A stretch of DNA of 64,000 bases from Lentibacillus cibarius. Its GTDB lineage: Bacteria > Bacillota > Bacilli > Bacillales > Amphibacillaceae. The stretch is taken from contig NZ_VCIA01000001.1 in the NCBI RefSeq assembly GCF_005887555.1, positions 2,108,001 to 2,172,000 of the forward strand, read 5' to 3'. The notes under the pieces are model-generated. The model was not told where the DNA came from, ran no database searches, and saw nothing but the letters and a program-made list of their open reading frames with translations. Both the position numbers and the translations under genes were made by a program. Shown in pieces: positions 27,998 to 36,222 of the stretch (the stretch's first letter is position 1; the number at the start of each line of letters is the position of its first letter).

Positions 27998-29983
27998 TTA
28001 AGCGTTTGTTTTAGATTGTTCTTTTGCAAATTGAACAAAATAATCCAACGACGCTTCATTGCTTAACGACCCTTTATTTACAACCGCATCAACTGGTTTG
28101 CCCATCAGTATCTTTTTAATCGGTATCTCCAGTTTTTTGCCGTTCAAGGTTTTCGGCAAATCAGGAGCCTGGTAAATACCACTTGGCACGTGTCGTGGTG
28201 AGCATTGTGTACGGATTTGCTTTTTGATTGTTCTCTTTACGTCTTCAGTCAGTTCTTCGCCATCTTTCATCAACACAAACAACGGAGTATATGAATCGCC
28301 GTCATCTTTAGGAACATCGACAATCAGACTGTCACTTACTTCACTGACATGGTCAACGGCACGATAGATTTCGCTTGTGCCGATTCGAATGCCACCGCGA
28401 TTGATGGTAGCATCTGATCGTCCGTAGATCACACACGTTTGCCGATTAGTGATTTTTAAATAATCTCCGTGTCGCCAAATACCCGGGAATACGTCGAAAT
28501 AGCTGTCGTGCAGGCGACTGCCGTCAGGGTCATTCCAGAAGTAAATTGGCATGGATGGGAATGGTTCGGTCAGGACAAGTTCGCCGACTTCCTCGATTTG
28601 TGGATTGGCGTTATCATCAAAGCTTTCAATTTTAGCTCCCAGGCCGCGACATTGCAGTTCACCAGCATAGACCGGCAAAATTGGCACCCCAAGGATAAAT
28701 GCTGTGCAAACGTCGGTTCCACCGCTTACCGAAGCAATCCAAAGGTCATTCTTTACATGGTCATAGCACCATTGGAATCCCTCGGGCGGCAGTGGTGAAC
28801 CGGTCGAGCTGATGCTTTTAAGATGACGTAAATCAAACGCCTTGCCTGGTTCCAATCCCTCTTTCATACAGCCGGTAATAAAACTGGCGCTGGTACCAAA
28901 AACGGTCATTTTCGTATCCTCGGCAAATTTCCATAGCATTTTTTTATCCGGGTAGCCTGGATTCCCGTCGTATAAAATAATCGTACTTCCGGTTAGGAGT
29001 GCACCGACAAGGAAGTTCCACATCATCCAGCCGGTTGTTGTGAACCAAAAGAAGCGGTCGCCTTTTCCCAAATCTGCATGGAATGTCAATGCCTTTAAGT
29101 GTTCTAGTAAAATACCGCCTTGGCTTTGGACAATTGGCTTCGGTTTACCGGTTGTTCCCGATGAAAATAGTATCCAGAGCGGATCGTTAAAATGAACATA
29201 CTCGTACGTTAATGTCCCAGGTTTGCTGGTGGCATCAGCCCATAAGGTGACATTTTTTAACTGGCCGGTATCCGGATCGCTGTTCAAATAGGGGATAACG
29301 ATGGTTGATTCCAACCCTGACAATTCCGCCTGGATGTTTTCCACGACAGAAGTACGATCGAAGTCTTTTCCACCATAGCGATAGCCGTCAACGGTAACCA
29401 TCACTTTTGGTTCGATTTGTTTGAAACGGTCAATGACGCTTTGCGTTCCGAATTCGGGTGATGCACTGGACCAGATGGCACCAAGGCTGGCGGTTGCCAG
29501 GAATGCTACAATCGATTCATAGGTATTGGCGACATAGGCAGCAACACGATCGCCCTTGGTAACGCCAAGGTTTTTCATCGTTTGCTGCAAGGCGGATGTA
29601 TCCTGGTAGAGTTTATCCCAGGTTGTCTCTTCTGTTCCGCGCAGCTCTGAGGCATGGATAATGGCTGGTTCATCGTCATTTCGATTTCTGAAAATATGTT
29701 CCGCATAATTAATTGTCGCTTCAGGGAACCACTTGGCTCCTGGCATGTCGTGTGACGATAACACAGTTTTGTATGGCTGTTTGGCCTGGATGTTAAAGTA
29801 CTCCCAAATGGAAGCCCAGAAATCTTCCAGTTCCTCAACAGACCATTGCCAAAGTGCATGGTAATCAGTAAAGTGTTTGTTTTTATGTGTTTGAAGCCAA
29901 TTCATAAAATGATAAACATTGGATTGCTGCTTTCGCTCTTCACTTGGCTCCCACAGCAGTGTTCCTTCTCTTATTTTACTCAA
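27998..29983 (-). CDS. acetoacetate--CoA ligase
   Basis: The 661-residue adenylate-forming enzyme activates acetoacetate to acetoacetyl-CoA. The P-loop LFSSGTTGKPKPIVQSQGG lies near 274. GGTDVCTAFILG (about 430), the hinge block WRHGDYLKIT and GRSDATINRGGIRIG are present, and the C-terminal LPKTLNGKKLEIPIKK carries the catalytic lysine. Length and the opening LLWEPSEERKQQSNVYHFMNWL fit acetoacetyl-CoA synthetase rather than acetate ligase. The TTG start has GGGGAGGGG upstream. A cre-like site lies about 45 nt upstream, consistent with carbon control. Confidence 0.9.
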   Translation of the reverse strand: MSKIREGTLLWEPSEERKQQSNVYHFMNWLQTHKNKHFTDYHALWQWSVEELEDFWASIWEYFNIQAKQPYKTVLSSHDMPGAKWFPEATINYAEHIFRNRNDDEPAIIHASELRGTEETTWDKLYQDTSALQQTMKNLGVTKGDRVAAYVANTYESIVAFLATASLGAIWSSASPEFGTQSVIDRFKQIEPKVMVTVDGYRYGGKDFDRTSVVENIQAELSGLESTIVIPYLNSDPDTGQLKNVTLWADATSKPGTLTYEYVHFNDPLWILFSSGTTGKPKPIVQSQGGILLEHLKALTFHADLGKGDRFFWFTTTGWMMWNFLVGALLTGSTIILYDGNPGYPDKKMLWKFAEDTKMTVFGTSASFITGCMKEGLEPGKAFDLRHLKSISSTGSPLPPEGFQWCYDHVKNDLWIASVSGGTDVCTAFILGVPILPVYAGELQCRGLGAKIESFDDNANPQIEEVGELVLTEPFPSMPIYFWNDPDGSRLHDSYFDVFPGIWRHGDYLKITNRQTCVIYGRSDATINRGGIRIGTSEIYRAVDHVSEVSDSLIVDVPKDDGDSYTPLFVLMKDGEELTEDVKRTIKKQIRTQCSPRHVPSGIYQAPDLPKTLNGKKLEIPIKKILMGKPVDAVVNKGSLSNEASLDYFVQFAKEQSKTNA

Positions 29984-30027
29984 GTTTCCATTCCCCTCCC
30001 CTTTAGGTCTTCCATTATGACTATTAT

Positions 30028-30043
30028 ATGAAACCGTTTTCCA
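30028..30043. promoter_or_regulatory. candidate cre (CcpA) site
   Basis: ATGAAACCGTTTTCCA fits the cre consensus WTGNAANCGNWNNCWW at all but one position. It lies about 45 nt upstream of the acetoacetyl-CoA ligase start, where CcpA could repress a carbon-utilisation gene. Confidence 0.5.
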
Positions 30044-30176
30044 TGTGTAAAGGTGGACCGTTCGTTTCTTTTGACTGGATGAAAAAATTTGAATGGGAGT
30101 TTAATAGATTCTTATGACGTTAGGGGGGATATTAGATCTAAGGAAATAAGCGTGGTCGTTGGAAGATAAATCATCA

Positions 30177-30206
30177 AAAAAATTTCCCCGAACATGGGCG
30201 GGGAAA
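30177..30206 (-). terminator. terminator after zinc-ribbon gene
   Basis: On the minus strand ATTTCCCCG pairs with CGGGGAAAT across an 8-nt loop and is followed by seven T residues, about 50 nt after the stop at 30255. Confidence 0.8.
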
Positions 30207-30254
30207 TAAATAGTAGGATTCAATTTCAGATGACAACCAGTGTAGTGGATGACG

Positions 30255-30506
30255 TTAATTATTTCGATCATACTCGGCAAATTTTACAAATGTATGTTCA
30301 TCTTCAATCAACCCGCAGGATCCGCACTGTACTCGGTATGATGGACCATTATATTTTTGATGGAAAACCTCAGGCTGTTCATTTGAATAATTATTAATAA
30401 CCTCTCCAGTTTGCGGATCTAATTTTACCGGATTGACAACCTGTTCAATAATGTTGAACCGTGATCGATTCGTTTTACAGTTTGGGCAAAGGTATTGTTG
30501 CGTCAT
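30255..30506 (-). CDS. small two-CxxC zinc-ribbon-like protein
   Basis: The 83-residue protein has CPNC near residue 7 and CGSC near 65, separated by a polar linker ([20 protein letters not shown]). This is a likely single zinc site made from two knuckles. No family name was recognised. ATG 30506 follows GGAGGTG at 6 nt. It has its own terminator and no clear partner; the YueI gene lies upstream on the same strand. Confidence 0.65.
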   Translation of the reverse strand: MTQQYLCPNCKTNRSRFNIIEQVVNPVKLDPQTGEVINNYSNEQPEVFHQKYNGPSYRVQCGSCGLIEDEHTFVKFAEYDRNN

Positions 30507-30577
30507 GTTAGACACCTCCAACCCTTATTATGCCGGAAATTGATCAATATCATGTGTTAAATTTAGGGTAGGGATCG

Positions 30578-31027
30578 TCAAGAAAACCACTTTTTGACTT
30601 TTGCAAGGAAAGATTCTTTCGATGTCGTTTTTTTGTCGGTATCCTTTTCCGATTCCTGACTTTCCTCGATGAAAATATTTTCCTTATCAATCGCAAAGTC
30701 ATATGTAAGTACTGCACCAATGTTGGTATCAGCGTTCTCGTTTGTAATGACCGAGTATTCAATATTATATTTATTAGCGAGTGCCTTTTCTTCTTTTAAG
30801 AACTTATATCCAATATGACCATTCAATAATAGTTTGGCACCCTTATTTGCTTGCATTGCTTCGTTGAGTTCCGAAAGCCCTTTATCGGACATGACCTGAC
30901 CTTTTGTTAGTGCGATAACGACCCTTTCTCTGATGGTACCAAGAAATTTTTTTCGCTCTGCTTTCTTTGTTTGCCGTGTACCGTAAATTCCATCGGTCAG
31001 ATAATCATCTACATTCTTCTTCGTCAT
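30578..31027 (-). CDS. YueI family (DUF1694) protein
   Basis: The 149-residue protein begins MTKKNVDDYLTDGIYGTRQT, with LGTIRERVVIALTKGQVM and GAKLLLNGHIGYKFLKEEKA as in the YueI/DUF1694 family of Firmicutes. The fold is related to ribosomal L7Ae-like proteins; the role is unknown. The start ATG 31027 follows GGAGGG. The C-terminal tail is charged and less conserved. Confidence 0.85.
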   Translation of the reverse strand: MTKKNVDDYLTDGIYGTRQTKKAERKKFLGTIRERVVIALTKGQVMSDKGLSELNEAMQANKGAKLLLNGHIGYKFLKEEKALANKYNIEYSVITNENADTNIGAVLTYDFAIDKENIFIEESQESEKDTDKKTTSKESFLAKVKKWFS

Positions 31028-31114
31028 GGGCCCTCCTCCACATCCTTCATAAATAATGATATTTCTATTGTAAGTCATGAAAAAGTGGTCTGCAAAATTC
31101 AATTCCTGCATTGA

Positions 31115-31143
31115 AAAGTGCCCTGGGGCTGCCAGGGCACTTT
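31115..31143 (-). terminator. terminator after YfhD-like gene
   Basis: A perfect 12-bp stem AAAGTGCCCTGG / CCAGGGCACTTT with a 5-nt loop is followed on the minus strand by T residues. It begins 4 nt after the stop of the YfhD-like gene. Confidence 0.85.
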
Positions 31144-31146
31144 CGC

Positions 31147-31299
31147 TTATTTTTTTCGCTTATTTGCCCGTTTATATGACTTGTGGGCAGCGAACTCTTC
31201 TGCAAATTCCACTTCTTTACTGTCCGTTTTGGCATATTCAGGGGTCTGTGCCAGGCGTGCTCTTCCTCTGCGGTTTGTTTTGTGTTCATCTCTTCCCAT
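31147..31299 (-). CDS. YfhD-like small protein (50 aa)
   Basis: This short frame begins MGRDEHKTNRRGRARLAQTP and continues with a VEFAEEFA block and a basic tail ending ANKRKK. The opening, the L-x-Q-T-P and the VEF-(S/A)-EE pattern resemble the YfhD family of small Bacillus proteins of unknown role. GAGGTGAT lies 7 nt before the ATG and a terminator follows directly, which makes it a believable gene despite its size. The family call is from memory. Confidence 0.65.
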   Translation of the reverse strand: MGRDEHKTNRRGRARLAQTPEYAKTDSKEVEFAEEFAAHKSYKRANKRKK

Positions 31300-31541
31300 C
31301 AGTAATCACCTCAAATCAAAAGTGACTTCATGTTTAGTATGACCGGAGTGGGACAAATGATGAGCGAATACTTGAAGAAATATTAGTCAATTCATTTCCG
31401 TAATTAAGATGTTTTTTTATGTCCTTTTAGTGGTATATGAGTATAGAAAGATTACTTTTAGCTGCAAATAATTGTATTTAATTCATCATATACTATGACA
31501 GTACAGGGAATCAATGATGAAAATTATTAGGAGGTATGCAG

Positions 31542-33485
31542 GTGGCTTTGAATATTACCCAAAAGTTGATTAAGGATCACCTTGTTGAAGGAAATATGAA
31601 TCCGGGGGAAGAAATCGGTCTTAAAATTGATCAAACACTTACCCAGGATGCTACCGGCACGCTTGTGATGCTGGAGCTTGAAGCAATGAATCTTGATCAA
31701 GCCAAAACGGAAGCGTCCGCGCAATATGTTGACCACAATCTGATTCAGGAGGATAACAAGAACCCTGATGATCACTTGTTCCTTGAAAGCGCAGCCCATC
31801 GTTTTGGATTGCATTATTCAAGACCAGGTAATGGTGTGAGCCATCCCGTACATATGCAGCGGCTGGCTAAACCGGGAAAAACACTTCTCGGATCTGATAG
31901 CCATACGTGTGCCAATGGATGTATGGGAATGCTCGCTATGGGTGCGGGTGGTATTGATGTGGCCATGGCAATTGCCGGGGAACCGTTTTATGTAAAAATG
32001 CCAGAAGTGTGGGGGATTAAACTTACTGGGAAGTTGCCAGACTGGGTCAGTGCTAAAGATGTTATTCTAGAACTCCTCCGTAGGCACGATGTCAAAGGAG
32101 GCGTTGGCAAGGTTATTGAGTATTTTGGTCCCGGCGTTGAGGAATTAAGTGCTATGGACCGTCACGTTATTGCCAATATGGGAGCCGAATTAGGTGCAAC
32201 TGGTACTGTATTCCCTTCTGATAAAGAAGTGAAGCGTTTCTTAAAAGCACAGGACCGTGAAGACGACTGGGTCGAGCTGACAGCTGACAAAGATGCAACG
32301 TATGATATTTTAGAGGAAATAGACCTATCTGAACTCGAGCCACTTATTGCAAAACCCTCAAGTCCCGGAAATGTCGTTCCAGTCAGAGAACTTGCTGGCA
32401 CGCCAATCTACCAGTCCTATGTCGGATCATCGGCGAACCCGGGCTTCCGTGATTTTGCCATCGCCGCGGAAATTGTTAAAGGTAAAAGCATTGCAGACGG
32501 CGTTTCATTCGATATTAACCCAACCTCGAGGCAAATGCTGACCGATCTTGTTCAAGAAAGTCATATTGCAAGTCTGCTGCAGTCCGGTGCACGGATGCAT
32601 CAGGCAGGATGTAACGGATGTATCGGCATGGGGCAGGCACCGGCGACGGGCAGGAACAGTCTCCGTACAACGCCAAGAAACTTCCCGGGACGGTCCGGGA
32701 CCAAAGAGGATAGTGTCTTCCTATGCAGTCCAGAAACAGCTGCAGCGTCTGTTCTAACAGGAAAAATCACTGACCCACGAACAATTGGAGACGATTATCC
32801 GAAAGTAAAAGAACCGAAACATGCGGAGACGAATATGGATTTGCTCGACGGACCATTACCATATGAAGAAGCAAAGAATGTTGAGCTTAAGAAAGGGCCA
32901 AACATTGCATCGATCCCGGCAATGGATGAGATGGCGGATCGTATGGAATTACCAATATTGCTGAAAATGGGTGACAATATATCGACTGATGAAATTCTCG
33001 CGGGTGGTGCACGGGTGCTTCCATACCGGAGTAACTTGCCCGAGATTAGCAAGTTCACATTTGAAATTGTTGATGATACGTATTATAAACGTGGAAAAGA
33101 AACAGTTGATAAAGGCGGGCACGCAGTTGTCGCCGGATATAACTACGGACAGGGTTCAAGCCGTGAACATGCTGCACTTGCCCCGAGATATCTCGGTTTA
33201 CGTGTAGCATTGGTGAAAGACTTTGCTCGAATCCACTGGCAAAATTTAGTTAACTTTGGTGTGCTTCCATTAACATTTGTTAACGAAGAGGATTATGAAA
33301 AGCTTGCTTCAGGCGATGTACTTGTATTGGAAGATTTACGGAAAAAGATTCAAGAGGGGAATGAATTCTCCGTTTCTGTAAAAGATAAAAATGAACAAAT
33401 TCAAGTGAAACATAGCCTGTCTGAACGCCAGATTGAGATTATGCTCAAAGGAGGCATTATCAACTGGGCTAAGGACCGGCAATAA
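31542..33485 (+). CDS. aconitate hydratase, short (about 650-residue) type
   Basis: The 647-residue aconitase converts citrate to isocitrate through a 4Fe-4S cluster. Cluster cysteines are in GSDSHTCANGC (about 120) and GCNGCIGMGQAP (about 350). The C-terminal swivel domain has NYGQGSSREHAALAPRYLGL. The length fits the short aconitase family seen in clostridia and deltaproteobacteria (TIGR01342-like), not the 900-residue CitB normal for Bacillus, which may exist elsewhere in the genome. GTG 31542 is 7 nt after AGGAGG; the ATG at 31536 is too close. The next small zinc-finger gene is co-transcribed. Confidence 0.9.
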   Translation: MALNITQKLIKDHLVEGNMNPGEEIGLKIDQTLTQDATGTLVMLELEAMNLDQAKTEASAQYVDHNLIQEDNKNPDDHLFLESAAHRFGLHYSRPGNGVSHPVHMQRLAKPGKTLLGSDSHTCANGCMGMLAMGAGGIDVAMAIAGEPFYVKMPEVWGIKLTGKLPDWVSAKDVILELLRRHDVKGGVGKVIEYFGPGVEELSAMDRHVIANMGAELGATGTVFPSDKEVKRFLKAQDREDDWVELTADKDATYDILEEIDLSELEPLIAKPSSPGNVVPVRELAGTPIYQSYVGSSANPGFRDFAIAAEIVKGKSIADGVSFDINPTSRQMLTDLVQESHIASLLQSGARMHQAGCNGCIGMGQAPATGRNSLRTTPRNFPGRSGTKEDSVFLCSPETAAASVLTGKITDPRTIGDDYPKVKEPKHAETNMDLLDGPLPYEEAKNVELKKGPNIASIPAMDEMADRMELPILLKMGDNISTDEILAGGARVLPYRSNLPEISKFTFEIVDDTYYKRGKETVDKGGHAVVAGYNYGQGSSREHAALAPRYLGLRVALVKDFARIHWQNLVNFGVLPLTFVNEEDYEKLASGDVLVLEDLRKKIQEGNEFSVSVKDKNEQIQVKHSLSERQIEIMLKGGIINWAKDRQ

Positions 33486-33497
33486 GGAGGTTGCGCA

Positions 33498-33671
33498 GTG
33501 GATCGAGCATACACGTGTAAAGCCTGTGATGGAACAGGAATGCTCTCGGATGATGAAGGCTGGCAATATCAGTGTAGCGTATGTCATGGAGATGGCACGT
33601 ATGATGTAGATGATATTTCCAGCTCCGCCCGGGTCATGTCGGTTGATGAGAATAACCGGATACTGGATTGA
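33498..33671 (+). CDS. small DnaJ-type zinc-finger protein (57 aa)
   Basis: The frame starts at GTG 33498, 7 nt after AAGGAGG. It encodes CKACDGTG and CSVCHGDG, two CxxCxGxG knuckles like the cysteine-rich domain of DnaJ. The acidic remainder has no other domain. The start lies only 12 nt after the aconitase stop and a terminator follows at once, so the pair forms one transcript. It might help the aconitase with its Fe-S cluster or folding; that is inference from linkage only. Confidence 0.75.
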   Translation: MDRAYTCKACDGTGMLSDDEGWQYQCSVCHGDGTYDVDDISSSARVMSVDENNRILD

Positions 33672-33701
33672 AAAAACTGCCTGTTTTGCAGGCAGTTTTT
33701 T
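33671..33701 (+). terminator. terminator of aconitase operon
   Basis: A perfect stem AAAAAACTGCCTG / CAGGCAGTTTTTT with a 5-nt loop begins at the last base of the small zinc-finger gene. Confidence 0.93.
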
Positions 33702-33726
33702 ATATGGATACGGAAAAACACCAGAC

Positions 33727-33758
33727 ATAAAAAAGGAATCGGATGAACCGATTCCTTC
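33727..33758 (-). terminator. terminator of CotF-like gene
   Basis: On the minus strand AAGGAATCGG pairs with CCGATTCCTT and is followed by six T residues, 11 nt after the CotF stop codon. Confidence 0.9.
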
Positions 33759-33768
33759 CTTTTGCGCG

Positions 33769-34383
33769 TTAATGTGGCATCGTACCTTGAATTGGCGCAT
33801 AGCTTTGTTGAAATGCCTGCATGTCCTGCTGCTGTAGCTGTGGTACTTGATAATATTGGTGTTTATTTTGATAAAGAAATACTTCATAGGCCATTTCAAT
33901 CAAGTTCGGAACACTGTCCGCCAAAACACGGCGCAACACTGGATTAGTCATTTCGAGTGATGCCATCGTAAACGAAGAAGCTGCTGATTTTAATGAATCC
34001 ATCATGAAGCCGGAAATGGTTTGATCGTTTAATTCATTAGCAGACTGCATCGGCGTTGATGGCTGTGCAGGAGGCTGCTTACCATAAACGACATCATTAC
34101 TTTGATCCATCTTATACGATTGCGTGTCCACAGCGGGATCCTGTCCGGTCTGGAACGTATCAAGGATAGTATTGTACAGTTGGCCGCAGAACGCTCGGTG
34201 TTTCTGTGACATTGTTTGCAGTTCTGGGTCTTGGATGTTCTGTTCTAAAATGACACACTGGTCTACTGCGCTTGTAAGTGATGACAATGCTTCATGTGCA
34301 TCAAAGATATCATGACCGCCAAAATGCTGCTGTGGTGGCAGTTGGGCTGTGTTCGTGAAATTTTGTTGCTGTTGGTTTTGCAT
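33769..34383 (-). CDS. CotF family spore coat protein
   Basis: The 204-residue protein is of the CotF/YhcQ spore-coat family. The helical core is recognisable from HDIFDAHEALSSLTSAVDQC (about 25-44) with a Gln-rich N-terminus, and SGFMMDSLKSAASSFTMASL near 126. Gln residues at both ends (QNQQQQNF, QLQQQDMQAFQQSY) suit crosslinking in the coat. ATG 34383 lies 8 nt after GGAGG; an in-frame ATG two codons earlier is too close. It is monocistronic and presumably expressed in the mother cell, though no sigma-K/E promoter was verified. Confidence 0.85.
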   Translation of the reverse strand: MQNQQQQNFTNTAQLPPQQHFGGHDIFDAHEALSSLTSAVDQCVILEQNIQDPELQTMSQKHRAFCGQLYNTILDTFQTGQDPAVDTQSYKMDQSNDVVYGKQPPAQPSTPMQSANELNDQTISGFMMDSLKSAASSFTMASLEMTNPVLRRVLADSVPNLIEMAYEVFLYQNKHQYYQVPQLQQQDMQAFQQSYAPIQGTMPH

Positions 34384-34558
34384 CAACATTACCTCCTAAA
34401 AGTATTCGATATTAGTTTGAGCAGACGCTAGCTGATTATGTGCGCAACGTTTGCACTGTTTTTTACCAATTTTTCAAGGATGTTCTTCATTAAACAATGT
34501 TGAACAGGTATAATTTAGGAATGAAAACAGTTGGATAATATAGAAGGAGTTGCTTGAA

Positions 34559-34792
34559 GTGTCGCAATCAAATAACAAAGAAAACATTGAAGTGTGGGAA
34601 GACCTTGTCCGCATTAAGGACCTGGTCATAAGTCTCGTTATTTGCAGCGGGACATCACTTGGTGGTTACCTGATTGCACCTGCTGATCGAGAGCCGCTTA
34701 TATTTGGGCTGGTTGGTGCTGTAACAGGGTTTATCATCAGTTCCATTATCATAAGACCAAAACGGACATTCCATTACACAGAAGAGGAGTAG
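34559..34792 (+). CDS. small two-helix membrane protein (77 aa)
   Basis: The protein has a polar N-terminus (QSNNKENIEVWEDLVRIKD) and two membrane segments (about 23-44 and 47-68), ending in a basic anchor. No family was recognised. GTG 34559 lies 9 nt after AAGGAG. It ends 4 nt before the TctA-like gene, so both are made together. By position it could stand in for the small TctB subunit, although TctB has four segments and is about twice as long. Confidence 0.65.
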   Translation: MSQSNNKENIEVWEDLVRIKDLVISLVICSGTSLGGYLIAPADREPLIFGLVGAVTGFIISSIIIRPKRTFHYTEEE

Positions 34793-34796
34793 ACAT

Positions 34797-36149
34797 ATGG
34801 ATATTGGATTAATCATGCAAATGACCATGGCGGCAGTGTTTGGTGCGGCGCTGTATACCATTATCGGGATTGCCCCGGGCACGGATGAAACCGCCGTTCT
34901 TGCTCCGGTTACATTACTGCTGGTCGTTTCCGGACTTGAACCAATTATTATTTTGACGTTTTTTATTGCTGCCATTGTCGCCAAAAAGCTGACTGATTCT
35001 ATTCCAGTAGCCATTGCAGGAATTCCCGGTGGTGTGATGTCAGCACCAATGGTTGAACACGCCATGGTACTGAAAAAACACGGAAAACCGGATATAAGCA
35101 TAAGGAAAATGGCATCCGGTTCAGTAATTGGGACGATTATTTCGGTGCCGCTCAGCCTTATTTTGGCAACAGCCTTAATACCGCTTGCTGATGTCATTGA
35201 GCAGTATTCCAGTCAAATATTTTTCGCCGGGGCTGTTTTCCTGGCACTGATGACAAAAAATCGCTGGTTTGCCTTAATATCAATTGTGCCCTTCGCATTT
35301 ATTATTCAGGGACTGCGTAATCTATACTGGGAGATTGGTGTTGTTCCCCAAGATACGACCGTCTTCACATCATTTTTCCTCGGGATTACGATCGGCCCTG
35401 TGATTTTAAAATTGTTTGAACTATTGATTGGGAACGTACGAAGAAACATGCCGCGTTACGGTGTAAAAGAAATCAGCATGGCAAAAACCAAGGCTGAAAA
35501 AGGCTTTCCGAATCCATTTAAACTATTGAATAGAAACGAAGCGATCTCAAGTGCTGTCAGTTCTGTTTTCGGGGTTGTCACTTTTTTCATGAGCCCTGTC
35601 GGCATGACGATATTTTTAGGTGAAACAATTACGAGCCGAATTAAGGATCCGGTGAAGCGAGCCTCACGGGCAATCTCAAGCATGGACGGGCTTACAAATG
35701 CAGCGTATCTTTCCGGCATATTAATTCCGTTAATTGCAATCGGCTATCCGCTTTCCCCAACAGCGCTGGGACCAGGTCATGCGTTATTCAATGCGCCGCC
35801 GGTCTTCACGTATGAGCATAATTTACATCACTTGCTGTCCATGAATGAGTTTGTAATAGCTACTGTCATCGGGGCGGCTGTTGCAATCATCATCACCTTT
35901 TACATCACTATAAAGTACGCGCAGCCGATTTGTGCATTTGTATTTAAATATATTCCGCATGAAGCGATGCTTGGATTGTTTTTTGGTCTTGTGCTTATGC
36001 TGGCGTATATGGATGCAGGCGCACTTAATATCGCCGGTGTACTGTTGATTGGCCTGGTCGCAGGGTTCCTTCATAGAAGAGGTGTCAATTATGGTGTGCA
36101 ATTTATGACGCTTTATGCTGCACCGTGGCTCGTGTCATTGTTGTTTTAG
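34797..36149 (+). CDS. TctA-like permease (tripartite tricarboxylate transporter family)
   Basis: The 450-residue protein has about 10-12 membrane segments and the TctA-type N-terminal glycine motif, here FGAALYTIIGIAPGTDETAV, repeated in weaker form after 240 (SPVGMTIFLGE). TctA is the large permease subunit of carboxylate transporters that need a periplasmic or lipoprotein binder TctC. No TctC gene is present here. The nearest lipoprotein is a hydrolase. It may work with the small protein upstream or alone. The substrate is unknown. Confidence 0.78.
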   Translation: MDIGLIMQMTMAAVFGAALYTIIGIAPGTDETAVLAPVTLLLVVSGLEPIIILTFFIAAIVAKKLTDSIPVAIAGIPGGVMSAPMVEHAMVLKKHGKPDISIRKMASGSVIGTIISVPLSLILATALIPLADVIEQYSSQIFFAGAVFLALMTKNRWFALISIVPFAFIIQGLRNLYWEIGVVPQDTTVFTSFFLGITIGPVILKLFELLIGNVRRNMPRYGVKEISMAKTKAEKGFPNPFKLLNRNEAISSAVSSVFGVVTFFMSPVGMTIFLGETITSRIKDPVKRASRAISSMDGLTNAAYLSGILIPLIAIGYPLSPTALGPGHALFNAPPVFTYEHNLHHLLSMNEFVIATVIGAAVAIIITFYITIKYAQPICAFVFKYIPHEAMLGLFFGLVLMLAYMDAGALNIAGVLLIGLVAGFLHRRGVNYGVQFMTLYAAPWLVSLLF

Positions 36150-36222
36150 AAAGACAGCACAAACTAGGCTATTTTTTGAAACCGAATCGTATGATCAACG
36201 GCCACGTTTTAGGAGGATTGCT

